Part shown: piece by piece, positions 35,718-46,398 of the stretch | Position numbering within the stretch: the stretch's first letter is position 1 | Layout: every line of letters begins with the position of its first letter | Assembly (NCBI GenBank): GCA_016705335.1 | Contig: JADIYN010000030.1 | Coordinates: 1 to 64,000, forward strand | Source of the DNA: Draconibacterium sp. | GTDB taxonomy: Bacteria; Bacteroidota; Bacteroidia; Bacteroidales; Prolixibacteraceae | DNA length: 64,000 nt | Direction: 5' to 3' | The notes under the pieces: model-generated | What the model was told of the DNA's origin: nothing | Database searches by the model: none | The model's input: only the letters and a program-made list of their open reading frames with translations | Translations under genes and position numbers: made by a program

Positions 35718-37579
35718 TTAGATTCCTAAATTTTCCTGATAAGCTTCCAACTCTTCCAGAATATTACTTTTTACACTGATAAAATTTGTTATTCCCTTCA
35801 CTTCCAATTCAGCCTGACAGGCAGGAGCTCCGGCAACAACCAAAATTTCGTTTTCCAAAAGTTCAAATGCTTTTGGGGCCAGTTCAGCATATTCTTCATC
35901 AGAACTGCACAAAACAACAATATCAGCATTGGCTGCTTTTGCTGCGGCAATTCCTTCACCAATTGTGTTAAATCCGTTATTGTCGATTACAGTGAAACCA
36001 GCAACAGCAAAAAAGTTGCAGCTAAATTGTGCGCGTGCTTTACGGAAAGTGAGGTTCCCAATGGTAAGCATAAATGCAACCGGGCGTTTGTTTGTTTTTG
36101 AATACACATCTGTTGAATAACGGAGCGCTTCAAACGCCTGGGCACCCCGGTATGGTTTCAACGTTTCAACTTCTGCATCTTTTGCTGTTAAATCAACAGG
36201 TTCGAAAAGTGAACCGTCCAATTCTGCTGTAATTTTCTCGTTGAGATTTGGAAATTGATTTGTACCAAGCAGATTTTCGCGTCGCAATGCAATATTCAAA
36301 TCGCGTTTGGCAGCCATTGCCTTTATTTCCTTTTGGATAAAACCCTCAGTAAATGCAGCTAAAAATCCACCTTTTTCCTGAATCGTTAAAAACAAACTCC
36401 ATGATTGTTTTACAAGTGAATCAGTTAAATTCTCGATATAATATGAACCTGCACCAGGATCGGAAACTTTATCAAGATATGACTCCTCTTTTAACAAAAT
36501 CTGCTGGTTACGTGCAATACGTTCAGAAAATTCAGTGGGAGTTTCGTATATGGCATTAAAAGGCAAAACTGTTATTGAATGGGCGCCACCCAACGCAGCC
36601 GACATTGCTTCGGTTTGTGTACGGAGCATATTTACATTCGAATCGTAAATGGTAAGGTTGTAGCGGTTTGTTTCGCTGTGGGCAATCAATTTGGCTGAAC
36701 AATCATTTTCCGGTCCGTAAGCTTTAACAATTTGCGCCCAAAGTAAACGGGCAGCCCGCAACTTGGCAATTTCCATGAAATAATTGTTGCCGATACCAAA
36801 ATTGAATTTGATGGATTTGGCAACATCATCTAAATTCATTCCCAGTTCAGTAAGCTGTGTTAAATACTCAGCACCCTGTGCAAGCGAAAATGCCAGCTCC
36901 TGAACAATTGATGAACCGCTGTTGGCGAAAAATTTTCCATGAACGCCAATAACTCTGAATTTTGGCAATATTTTGGCTTTCTCAACAACTTCTTTAAGTT
37001 TTGTAAATGCATTTTTTTCAAACTTCCCTTTTAAAACATAAGTTCCAATTGGGTCGATTGATGCTGAAGCTGTAACGTTTTTATTTTCCCATTTTCCTTC
37101 AGCTACAAATTCAGCAAAAGTTGGGCGCATTTGCTTGAATCCTCAGGACAAACCAAATTGATTTCAGCGGACTCCAAACAAATATCTTTTAACAAAACGC
37201 TCAAGTCCTCTTTGGTCCTATTCTCACAATCGTTAAAATACAAACCAAGTGAAGTAACCCCTTTCCCAAGAATTTCAAGCGCTTTTTTATTTGCTGATTT
37301 GAAATCGGAAATAAAGATATTTTGGCGGATTAGCCAGTCGTTGCCGGTTTTTTTGTTTCCCCTAACAAACGGAAATTCACCAGGCAGGTTATCTAAATAT
37401 TTTAAACTTTCCAGGTTTTCCTGGCGGTAATATGGGCGGACGTTAAACCCTTCATAGGTTTTCCAAACGAGCGCCCTTTCGTAATCTTTGCCTTTTAAAT
37501 CGGCATTTATTTTTGCTTCCCATTCATCGGTAGTAACAGGCGCAAAATCGGCGAAAAGTTTTTGCTTTATTTCTGTCAT
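35718..37579 (-). CDS. mutA: Methylmalonyl-CoA mutase, small subunit (frameshifted)
   Basis: The first frame (37579-37103) has DFAPVTTDEWEAKINADLKG and YYRQENLESLKYLDNLPGEF, ending with CPEDSSK. The second continues from about 37120 with FAEFVAEGKWENKNVTASAS, LAFSLAQGAEYLTQLTELGM, FSERIARNQQILLKEESYLD and SDPGAGSYYIENLTD. Together about 625 aa, as expected for MutA. Its C-terminal domain lacks the DxHxxG cobalamin motif (VIDNNGFNTIGEGIAAAKAA), normal for the non-catalytic subunit. It is first gene of the mut operon, with a promoter box at 37608-37615. Confidence 0.93.
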
Positions 37580-37607
37580 GTTGAAAATTATTTTGAAAAT
37601 CGAGGTG

Positions 37608-37615
37608 CAAAATTA
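37608..37615 (-). promoter_or_regulatory. -7 box of the mutAB operon
   Basis: TAATTTTG on the minus strand (exact TAnnTTTG), 29 bp before the mutA ATG. Confidence 0.5.
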
Positions 37616-37838
37616 GTTGATTTAAAAAATTGACGAACAGAATAACTAAGGTAATTGAATGTATGTGTATAAAAATCATGTTTAGGAAACATGAACTGTG
37701 TAAGTTTTACAGAATGAAACCCTGCTTTTTATTCGTTAAAGATTCTAAAAACTAAATCGTTGTTTTGATTATTTTTTATCAAAATTCATTACCGATAATT
37801 TTCATAAATTGCATCCCCGTTTAAAGAGAAATGAAATA

Positions 37839-38338
37839 ATGGAAAAGCTAAAGTGGACGAAAGATATTTTTGGATCGAAGCTTGAGTTAATGCAGGGAAA
37901 CGAGCGGATTGGAAAAATCCAGTGGGAAAACATGGTCAGTTCGAAGGCGCAGGCAATGATAAATGGTAAACTATTTATACTGAACCGTGAATTTTTCCTT
38001 TCGAAACTTGAAATTTACGATGCCAACGATCAGTCACTTTTAGGATCGGTTATGGTAAATATGTTTAATCCGCGAAGCGATGTGGTTATTAACGGTAAAC
38101 GGTTCGAACTCGAAATCAAAAACTTTTATCAGTCACACTGGTCGTGGAAATACAACGGCGCAGAAATTATACGGTTCTCATCCAACGAATTCATTACCAA
38201 AGACAAAGGAGAGATTGAACTTTAACTTCATGCAACGAAGAAATTGAAGTTTTGATTTTGCTGGGGCTTTTTGTACGCAACCAGTTTGTGCTTTATATGT
38301 TGCTGATTCTATTGATTCTGCTGATAATTATTTTTTAA
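37839..38338 (+). CDS. Beta-rich protein with C-terminal membrane anchor, unknown function (frameshifted)
   Basis: ATG at 37839 (MEKLKWTKDIFGSKLELMQG). About 125 residues of short strands follow (FILNREFFLSKLEIYDAND, VVINGKRFELEIKNFYQSH), reminiscent of tubby/LURP-one-like folds, though I would not assign that family. The frame as read stops at 38225. A one-base shift there continues as CNEEIEVLILLGLFVRNQFV then LYMLLILLILLIIIF to a stop at 38338, giving a C-terminal membrane helix. Restored length is about 165 aa. No obvious operon partner. Confidence 0.6.
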
Positions 38339-38415
38339 AACCTTAACTGATTCGCCCGGAAGTGGAGGATTTAATAAAGTATAGAATATTCAGATCTTTC
38401 TTTTAAAATGCAGAT

Positions 38416-39885
38416 ATGAAAAACGGATTGCAAACGTTACTAAAAAAAAACATGCAATTCCGTTTATTCGTTTATATTTTATTGATTTCAATAATCTTTT
38501 TTTCATGCAATGAAGAAGAGTTTACTTTTGCCACCGATTCAAAACTTCAATTTGCCGCAGATACTGTTACATTCGATACTGTTTTTTCCACAATCGGTTC
38601 AGCCACAAAATGGTTTACGGTAAAAAATCCAAACAAACAATCTGTTAAAATTTCAAAGATATTTTTGGCAGGTGGAAACCGATCCCCTTTTCGTTTAAAT
38701 ATTAATGGAATGCAGGCCAATGAAGATTTCGATGTAACGATTTCAGCAGGTGACAGTTTGTTTGTTTTTGTTGAGGTTACAATTGATCCGACCAGGCAAA
38801 ATAACCCGATGGTTGTGCAGGATTCAGTTATTTTTAAACTGAACGGAAACACGCAGGATATTGATTTGATTGCATTTGGGCAGATTTCCACCTTTTTAAT
38901 GGCGACGTTTTAAAAACCCAACATTGGATAAACGATAAACCTTATTTGATTTATAATTCAGTTTTGGTGGATTCGCTCGAAACTTTAATTATCGATCCGG
39001 GTTGCCGCATTCACTTTCACTATGGTTCGGGCATGTTTGTAAAAGGAACACTGAAGGCGACAGGTACGTTTGAGGAACCGATAAGTTTTCAGGGCGATAG
39101 GCTGGAAGAGAGTTACGGAAATATTCCCGGTCAGTGGGGCGCTTATACTGAATTTGCTGATGGAGGTTTGTACATTTATGGAGGCATTCATTTTTTAGTT
39201 GGGAGCAAGGACAATGTGTTGGATTATTCGATTATAAAAATGCAACAAAAGGTATCCAAATCGATAGTATGGGATTTTTCTGAAAACCCGGTTTTAACCA
39301 TATCAAACTCAAGAATCGAAAACATGGCGCTAAATTGTATTGATGCACGTACAACTTTTTTAAAAGCCTCAAACTCTGTTTTTGCCAACTCTGGTTCATA
39401 TACTGTTGCATTGCGTTTCGGTGGCGATTACGAATTTAACCATTGTACTGTAGTCAATTATTCAGGCTTTGGAAACCGCAAAGAACCTGCTTTGCTTTTA
39501 AACAATTATTATGTTTTCAATAAATTACATACAGTTTTGATTTAAATACTTTTTTCGGGAATTGTATTGTGTATGGAAACAAAGAAAATGAGATATTATT
39601 GGCTAAAGATGGAAATGGTTCGTTCACCTATTTATTCGAAAATTGCCTTGTAAATACGAATTTGAATTCAGGTTTCGAAAACTCAGTTTTTAATAAGGAA
39701 CCGCTTTTTGTAAATATATCTGAAAACAATTATGCTATCGATTCACTTTCTCCTGCAAGAAATATTGGAGATATTGAAATCGCTAAACTGTTTCAATTGA
39801 TTTGAATGACTATTCACGGCTTGAAGATGAAGGCCCTGATTTGGGGGCGTTGGAATGGATTCCTGTGTTAAAAAGGAGGAAATAA
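38416..39885 (+). CDS. Lipoprotein with right-handed beta-helix repeats (frameshifted)
   Basis: Begins with a lipoprotein signal (VYILLISIIFFSCNEEE). The N-terminal domain resembles an Ig-like DUF1573 module (DTVFSTIGSATKWFTVKNPN, FVEVTIDPTRQNN). It is followed by parallel beta-helix sequence: GSGMFVKGTLKATGTFEEPI, SFQGDRLEESYGNIPGQWG, ISNSRIENMALNCIDARTTF and EFNHCTVVNYSGFGNRKEPA. Frame breaks near 38885, 39530 and 39785. The last part reads LEDEGPDLGALEWIP, typical of the end of such proteins. Restored length is about 490 aa. The likely role is surface-exposed binding or polysaccharide interaction; unproven. Confidence 0.75.
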
Positions 39886-39922
39886 AAATTCATTTACTGA
39901 CTCATTATTGGGAGAAAAAGCA

Positions 39923-39950
39923 AAACCGCCTTTGCGTACAAAAGCGGTTT
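39923..39950. terminator. Terminator hairpin between convergent genes
   Basis: AAACCGC (39923-39929) and GCGGTTT (39944-39950), followed by T-rich sequence; serves the beta-helix gene and perhaps the opposite GNAT gene. Confidence 0.6.
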
Positions 39951-40032
39951 ATTTATTTAGGGTAAGCTGCCGACCCGTGTTAAACGGTACTGCACCTTAC
40001 AGAAACGCACCGGCAAATGCCGGCACGATTTT

Positions 40033-40488
40033 TTATTCCTTTAAGATCTTTTCAAAACAAATGCTATTTTCAACATGAATGTACTGGCGGTAATTGGGTA
40101 TTTGCCGGTAAGCATTTTTCTGGTAAAGCCTCACTGCATCTGACAGTCGCTTTCCGGTTTCCAAAACACATTTCGAATAACCCAGTTCCCTTGCCCAATT
40201 TTCCAGTTCAGCTAAAACCAGTGTGGCAATTCCTTTTCCGCGTTGACTTTCAGAGGTAAACATCCGTTTTACTTCCATGGTTTCTGAATCGAATTCTTTT
40301 ATTGCACCACATGAAACCGCAATATCATCATCATATGCCAGAACAACATGTTTGATTTTGTCCAATCTGTTGAATTCATCATAGAAATCATGGTCACGAC
40401 CATCCAAATCAGCAAGTAAAATATCCAAACTGGCAACCAGTTGAATAAAATCAACATTTTCCGAATTTGTCCTGACTGTGCGAATCAT
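40033..40488 (-). CDS. GNAT-family N-acetyltransferase
   Basis: 151 aa. The acetyl-CoA binding motif A is MEVKRMFTSESQRGKGIATL (QRGKGIA loop), followed by ENWARELGYSKCVLETGKRL and AVRLYQKNAYRQIPNYRQY. Strands and motif order fit a single GNAT domain. The substrate is unknown. It stands alone between the beta-helix lipoprotein and metG. Confidence 0.88.
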   Translation of the reverse strand: MIRTVRTNSENVDFIQLVASLDILLADLDGRDHDFYDEFNRLDKIKHVVLAYDDDIAVSCGAIKEFDSETMEVKRMFTSESQRGKGIATLVLAELENWARELGYSKCVLETGKRLSDAVRLYQKNAYRQIPNYRQYIHVENSICFEKILKE

Positions 40489-40579
40489 CCTCCTGTTTTT
40501 TATTTTATCACAATATGATTTTTCTGATTAAATTCTGTTTTTCAAAGTCCGGACCCGGGGGGATTCAGGGGGGCTTCTT

Positions 40580-42614
40580 TTACTTTACTTCAGCACCATT
40601 TTTAATCTTCACATCCGGTTCTACAATCGACAAAGAACCATCCGCGTTTTCAGCACACAAAATCATTCCCTGCGATTCGATGCCTTTCAGGTTTTTAGGT
40701 GCCAGGTTTACCAAAATCGAAACCTGTTTGCCGATTAATTTTTCGGGTTCGTAATATTCTGCAATCCCCGAAACCACTGTGCGTTTATCAATTCCTGTAT
40801 CGATTAGAAGTTTCAAAAGTTTTTTTGTTTTGGCTACTTTTTTCAGCTTCCAGAATTGTTCCGACACGTATATCCATTTTGCTGAAATCGTCATATTCGA
40901 TATTCTCTTTTGCCGGTGTTGCTTTTGATTGGGCAATTTCATTAGCTTTTTTAGTGTTGAGCAATTTCTGCACCTGCACTTCAATTACGTCATCTTCAAT
41001 TTTCTCGAAAAGCAGTTCGGGTTCATTTAACTGATGCCCTTCAGCCAGCAGATTTGTATCGCCCAGTTTTACCCAATCCAGTTTACCGAGGTTCAAAAAA
41101 ACACGTAATTTATTCATGCTGAAAGGAAGAAACGGCTCAAGACAAATGGTAAGGTTAGCAGTGATTTGCAGACTTACAAACATTACAGTTTTTACACGTT
41201 CGGCATCGGTTTTTACAACTTTCCAGGGTTCTTCATCGGCAAGGTATTTATTTCCAAGCCGAGCCAGATCCATTGCATTTTTCAATGCTTCGCGAATGCG
41301 GAAACTGTCGAGACTTTTTTCAACTTCGGCTTTTATTGTTGAAATCGATTTCAGCGTTTCTTTGTCAGAATCGGTTAAATTTCCACATTCGGGAACCAAA
41401 CCGCTGTAATATTTTTGGGTGAGCACAAGCGCACGGTTTACAAAATTCCCCAGTATTGCAACCAATTCATTGTTGTTGCGAGTCTGAAAATCTTTCCAGG
41501 TAAAATCGTTATCTTTTGTTTCAGGTGCGTTTGCTGTGAGAACGTATTTCAAAACATCTTCTTTCCCCGGAAAATCTTCCAAATATTCATGTAACCAAAC
41601 TGCCCAGTTTCTTGAAGTAGAAATCTTGTCGTTTTCGAGATTCAGAAATTCGTTGGCTGGTACGTTTTCGGGCAAATTGTACGTTCCTTCAGCTTTCAAA
41701 ACAACGGGGAAAATAATGCAGTGAAATACAATATTATCTTTGCCAATGAAATGCAAGATGCGGGTTTCAGGGTCTTTCCAGTATTTTTCCCAGTCGGCAG
41801 TCAGTTCTTTTGTTGCCGAAATGTACCCGATGGGCGCGTCAAACCAAACGTAAAGAACTTTACCTTCTGAACCTTCAACGGGAACAGGCACGCCCCAATC
41901 GAGGTCGCGGGTAACGGCGCGGGGCAACAGTCCGCTGTCGATCCACGATTTGCATTGCCCGTAAACATTGGGTTTCCACTCTTTGTGGCCTTCCAGAATC
42001 CACTCTTTTAGCCACGGTTCGTACTGGTCGAGCGGCATGTACCAGTGTTTGGTTTCCTTTAAAACCGGTTGGTTTCCGCTGATCATCGATACAGGATTAA
42101 TCAGTTCCGTTGGACTGAGTGAAGTTCCGCAACTTTCGCATTGGTCGCCATAAGCTTTTTCGAAACCGCATTTCGGGCAGGTTCCGGTAATGTAACGGTC
42201 GGCCAGAAACTGTTTATTTTCTTCATCAAAATACTGTTCCGAAGTTTTTTCAATTAATTTTCCTTTATCATACAAAGTCCTGAAAATTTCAGAAGCTGTT
42301 TCATGGTGGATTTGGGCGCTTGTGCGCGAATAAACATCAAATGAAATCCCAAAATCCTGAAATGATTTTTTTATGATTCCGTGGAATTTGTCAACAACAT
42401 CCTGAGGTGTAATTCCCTCTTTTTTAGCTTTTAAAGTAATTGGTACACCATGTTCATCGGAGCCGCCTATTAACAAAACATCTTCATTTTTCAGACGAAG
42501 ATAGCGGGCATAAATATCGGCAGGCACATAAACCCCGGCCAGGTGGCCAATATGTATTGGCCCGTTTGCATACGGCAAAGCAGTTGTGATGAGTGTACGT
42601 TTGAAATTGTTCAT
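40580..42614 (-). CDS. metG: Methionyl-tRNA synthetase with C-terminal tRNA-binding domain (frameshifted)
   Basis: Class I synthetase charging tRNA-Met. HIGH motif in PYANGPIHIGHLAGVYVPAD, zinc knuckle CPKCGFEKAYGDQCESC, and KMSKS variant in LENDKISTSRNWAVW. The anticodon-binding helices follow (NNELVAILGNFVNRALVLTQ). Near 40836 the frame breaks; the other frame restores the EMAP-like C-terminal domain (KLLKLLIDTGIDKRTVVSGI, LIGKQVSILVNLAPKNLKGI, SQGMILCAENADGSLSIV). Restored length is about 678 aa, normal. The gene is essential, so this break strongly supports assembly error. Confidence 0.96.
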
Positions 42615-42768
42615 GCTGAAATATTTCTCTTTTTTGAATCTGATTTTAGGTTGGCAAAGATAAATGAAAAATAAGAAAAACGTGGTTTTTAAATAATTGT
42701 ATGTTACACTTATTGTAAGTACAATAACCGAGTATAGGTTTGATTTTCGGCTTAATCAGTTAATTCAA

Positions 42769-44333
42769 CTATTTTTCTGCAACCGGGCTGTAAAAGAAAA
42801 ATTCTTCGGTGGTGCTTTTAAAAATATTTCCATTGTAACCATATGAACCACTATACCCCGAAGTACCTGAGCTTCCTGAATATCCATTGCTCCCATTTGG
42901 ATTACCATTTCCTCCCTGTCCACCGTTTCCGGGTGCACCGCCGGATCCGTAAAATCCGCCACTTCCTCCAAAACTCTGTGCAACAATACTGTTTTCAAAT
43001 TCCTGTGCATCAGCGGTAAAATACAGAGAAATGTTTCCACCAAAACCTCCGTGTCCGCCATCTCCCCTGAGGCTCCATTTCCTCCATGCCCACCGTTTTG
43101 TCCTGGTTTTTGGTGCATAATTTTTACCTCATATTCTTCCTCTACCTGCCGGTACACTGTTATTAACTCCGTAACTTCCACCTCTGTTTCTACTGGTATT
43201 CCCTCGCTATTGGTTCTGGTTTTTTTTACCTTCCTTGTTACAGTTTCAGTAAATGGTTTACTGACCATTCTTTTTTCAATTTTTGTTTCGTACCAAATTT
43301 CGCCATCAGCACCATTCCCTCCATTCCCTCCATCACCGCCATTTCCGCCATTCCCGCCATCTCCACCTTTAGATGTAACAGTTATCTCCCCGCCTTCAGG
43401 ATTTACCAGATACCTGAATTCCTGGCCAGTTTGAATGTTTTCGGTATAAACATAAAGCAAATTGCAATTCAAAATTGAGTCGTAGTACATGTCTGTCCAA
43501 ACGCCAATATCAGGTCCATCATAACCCGACTCTCCCGAACCGCCCGGCACACCGTTTCCTCCATTGTTTCCAAAGGTTCCGTTTATGCCGTCAAAACCAT
43601 CAAAGCCTTTTGAACCTGAACTTCCGTAAAACGACAAATTATAAGCATGTTTGTAATCGAGCAAAACCGAAAATGTTTTGCTGATTTTTGGGTTTCGGTT
43701 TGGAATTATTTCCAAATCAACTTGATGATCTTCAATTTTTGTAAAATCTGATTCAATTGTAAACTTTCCTTTTCGCGATAAAAGCCCGTTTGTGAAAATC
43801 ATAAAATTATTGGAGTCATGGCTTGATATTATATTGCATGTTCTCTCTATACCATTGTCGAAAGTCGAAATAATTTCCCCAGTAAATGAACAGCCCGGCG
43901 CTTTGTCGAATTCAGAGGTAGGCTGAAAAGTAACTTCGGTTTCATAATTTAAAGGAACAAGCACAGTTTGCGCAAGTTTTGGGTTTCTTCGCGGATAAAC
44001 TTTTATGCTGATATATTTACCTATCGAAGGCATTAATTGTGGATTGACAGTAACTTTTCCTCCCCAGCTTTCGCCTCCAACTACCTCTGTTTTAAATCTC
44101 CACCACAAAACTGAACCGCCGTCCATTCCTGTTGTCTTCTTTATTTTATTTTTTTGATGATATGAAATCACGCCAATCTTGAACGATTCTCCAGGAAGTA
44201 CCAATTGGTTTTTGTCGATAAAGATTTGAATTGAATCTGTTTTGCGGTTAAAAATTCCTGCGGATAGCTTTTCAGAGCATGCAACTGAGAAAAGTAGTGT
44301 GGCAATAAAAATGTGGAAGTAGATTTTTTTCAT
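42769..44333 (-). CDS. Lipoprotein with collagen-like Gly-rich repeats (frameshifted)
   Basis: The start at 44333 gives a lipoprotein signal (MKKIYFHIFIATLLFSVACS). The N-terminal 230 residues are beta-rich with two related segments, each ending in a NPK motif (VYPRRNPKLAQTVLVPLNYE and IIPNRNPKISKTFSVLLDYK). Then follow Gly-rich blocks: SSGSKGFDGFDGINGTFGNN, GGDGGNGGNGGDGGNGGNG and GQNGGHGGNGASG. A charged Thr/Val-rich insert (MVSKPFTETVTRKVKKTRTN) lies between blocks. Near 43066, in a GGGG run, the frame breaks; the other frame continues GDGGHGGFGGNISLYFT and ends in more Gly/Ser repeats with a stop at 42769. Restored length is about 521 aa. The likely role is a surface or matrix protein; no family was recognised for the N-terminus. 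Confidence 0.7.
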
Positions 44334-44447
44334 GGCGTTGAATTTTACTTCGATTTTGTTATTTCGAAAATCAAAAACTGTTCCGTAATTGTTGGTTTTT
44401 AGAATTAAAAGACAATTCAATTTCTATTAAAATCTCCTCATCCTTTT

Positions 44448-44455
44448 TACATTTG
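44448..44455 (+). promoter_or_regulatory. -7 box immediately before the FAD oxidoreductase gene
   Basis: TACATTTG, an exact TAnnTTTG box, ends only 4 bp before the ATG at 44460. Transcription starting at the usual distance would give a leaderless mRNA. Confidence 0.5.
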
Positions 44456-44459
44456 CAGC

Positions 44460-45986
44460 ATGGGATTCAAATCAATTTCGATAAAACTACCGACGGATTA
44501 TACACAGGAACAACTTCAGCAAAAAATTGCCAAAGAGTTGCGAATCAGAGATTTTACTTTTCAGGTTGAAAATAAAAGCCTCGATGCCCGAAAGAAAACG
44601 GATATTTTTTGGTTGGTGCAGGTTGCAGTAAATTCTCCTGAAATTAAAGGCGAAGAACAGCCTATTTTTGAAATACTTCAAATCCCTTTCAAAAAGCGAA
44701 AAGAACAAATTGTGGTTGTTGGCAGCGGTCCTGCAGGTTTTTTTGCTGCTTTTGTTCTTCAAAAAGCGGGATTCAACGTTACTTTAATCGAGCGCGGATC
44801 GGAGGTTTCAAAACGTGGAAAATCAATTCAAACTTTTGAACGCACCGGAATATTTGATGCTCAAAATAATTACGCTTTTGGAGAGGGTGGAGCCGGAACT
44901 TTTTCTGATGGGAAACTCACTTCACGATCAAAACATATTTCACTTGAAAAACAGTTCATACTCAGCAGTTATGTTGAGGCGGGTGCGCCCGGCGAAATTA
45001 TGTATATGGCACATCCACACCTGGGAACTGACAATCTGAGGAAAATAGTTCAAACACTCAGGGTGCAGTTTGAAAACCTTGGCGGAAAGATACTTTTCGA
45101 AACCTTGCTGGAACATATTATTGTCAGAAATTCGAAAGTGAGTGAAGTAATTACTTCGCAAGGTACATTACCCACCGATGCGCTTTTCATAGCTCCGGGG
45201 CATTCCGCCACCGAAACTTATAAAATGCTGATCCGGCGTGGAGTTCAATTTCGCACAAAAAATTTTGCCATTGGAAGCCGAATGGAACATAGTCAGGAGA
45301 TTATTAACCAGGCACAGTGGGGTCGTGTAAAACTTCCCGGTGTAAAAGCTGCCGAATACCGTTTAACTTCTCCCGCTGATGGCAAACACCAGGTTTTTTC
45401 GTTTTGCATGTGCCCGGGGGGAATTGTAGTTCCGGCTGCTGCCTACGAAAACACAAACATAGTTAACGGCATGAGTTTTTACCAACGCAACGGTAATTTT
45501 GCGAATGCTGCCTGTGTAGCCGGAATCCATCCTGACGAACTGGCCGGAAAAATAGTTTCACCGCTTGAAGCTTTGGAAAACCTTCAAAAACTGGAAGAAA
45601 AATTTTATCAGTATACAAACAGCTATTCAGCACCAGCTTGTCGGATTACAAATTTCCTTAAACAAAAAAATCAGGACGGGAAATTTGAAAGCAGTTATCC
45701 GTTGGGGTTGGTTTCAGCACCTCTTTGGGAATTGCTCCCTAAATCTGTGGTATCTTCAATGCAGGTAGGATTAACTGATTTTATCAGAAAAATGCGTGGT
45801 TTTGAAACTGGAAATTTGATCGGTCTTGAAAGTAAAACTTCATCACCAATTCAGGTTGTGCGCGAAAAAAATGGTTTGGTTGAAGGTTTTGAAAATTTAT
45901 ACATGATTGGCGAGGGCAGTGGATATGCAGGAGGTATTATTTCTAGTGCGGCTGATGGTGTAAAAGCAGCGATGGGAATTTTATAG
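44460..45986 (+). CDS. FAD-dependent NAD(P)-type oxidoreductase (uncharacterised family)
   Basis: 508 aa. An N-terminal 75-residue alpha/beta extension (FKSISIKLPTDYTQEQLQQK) precedes the dinucleotide motif IVVVGSGPAGFFAAFVLQKA and TLIERGSEVSKRGKSIQTFE. Further FAD-family motifs are YAFGEGGAGTFSDGKLTSRS, DALFIAPGHSATETYKML and, at the C-terminus, LYMIGEGSGYAGGIISSAAD. This is the family often annotated FAD-dependent dehydrogenase, whose substrate is unknown; the extension is typical. Monocistronic. Confidence 0.9.
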   Translation: MGFKSISIKLPTDYTQEQLQQKIAKELRIRDFTFQVENKSLDARKKTDIFWLVQVAVNSPEIKGEEQPIFEILQIPFKKRKEQIVVVGSGPAGFFAAFVLQKAGFNVTLIERGSEVSKRGKSIQTFERTGIFDAQNNYAFGEGGAGTFSDGKLTSRSKHISLEKQFILSSYVEAGAPGEIMYMAHPHLGTDNLRKIVQTLRVQFENLGGKILFETLLEHIIVRNSKVSEVITSQGTLPTDALFIAPGHSATETYKMLIRRGVQFRTKNFAIGSRMEHSQEIINQAQWGRVKLPGVKAAEYRLTSPADGKHQVFSFCMCPGGIVVPAAAYENTNIVNGMSFYQRNGNFANAACVAGIHPDELAGKIVSPLEALENLQKLEEKFYQYTNSYSAPACRITNFLKQKNQDGKFESSYPLGLVSAPLWELLPKSVVSSMQVGLTDFIRKMRGFETGNLIGLESKTSSPIQVVREKNGLVEGFENLYMIGEGSGYAGGIISSAADGVKAAMGIL

Positions 45987-46064
45987 AAACACATCAAACC
46001 TTTCTGTTAATTGCTATTTGTTTGTAAAATTTCAAACCGGTATTCACCAAATTGATTTAAGAAA

Positions 46065-46126
46065 TTAAGATAATTTGCAATTTGATTTAAGATAATTTGC
46101 AATCCAATTGCAAATTATCTTAAATC
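46065..46126. repeat. Direct and inverted copies of TTAAGATAATTTGCAAT
   Basis: TTAAGATAATTTGCAAT occurs at 46065-46081 and again within 46087-46103. The second copy is the left arm of a perfect 19-bp inverted repeat, 46084-46102 / 46108-46126, with a 5-nt centre. There is no T run after it, so an operator, cruciform or RNA element is more plausible than a terminator. Confidence 0.7.
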
Positions 46127-46364
46127 AGTATTGGTATTAATAAAAATAAAGTTATTGAAATGTGGATTGAACACATTTTACTGATAAGATTAAAAAGGCG
46201 ATTAATACCAGACTTGCTGTTTTACTTACTATTGGATTCTGTAATAAAATACGTTGAGTGGATATAATTTATATAACAGAACGAAAATTTGTAAAGCCGT
46301 TGTTAATTCTTCCAAATGCTTTTTTCTTTATTTAGAACAATTCTATTAGATTCGGGATAAATTG

Positions 46365-46372
46365 TACTTTTG
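46365..46372 (+). promoter_or_regulatory. -7 box of lysA
   Basis: TACTTTTG, an exact TAnnTTTG match 26 bp before the ATG. Confidence 0.55.
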
Positions 46373-46398
46373 CACTTCCTAAAAAGCAACAAAAATTT

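Larger units (their letters stand above)
45987..46398. other. Intergenic region before lysA
   Basis: Holds a repeat/palindrome cluster (46065-46126) and the lysA promoter (46365-46372). The rest is A/T-rich with no gene. Confidence 0.6.

Noticed and set aside
33404..37579. Cobalamin riboswitch upstream of the B12-dependent mutase genes
   Set aside because: The 37580-37640 leader is far too short and shows no B12-box-like sequence.
43051..43434. Pro/Phe-rich + strand ORF
   Set aside because: Antisense reading of the Gly-rich collagen-like repeats.
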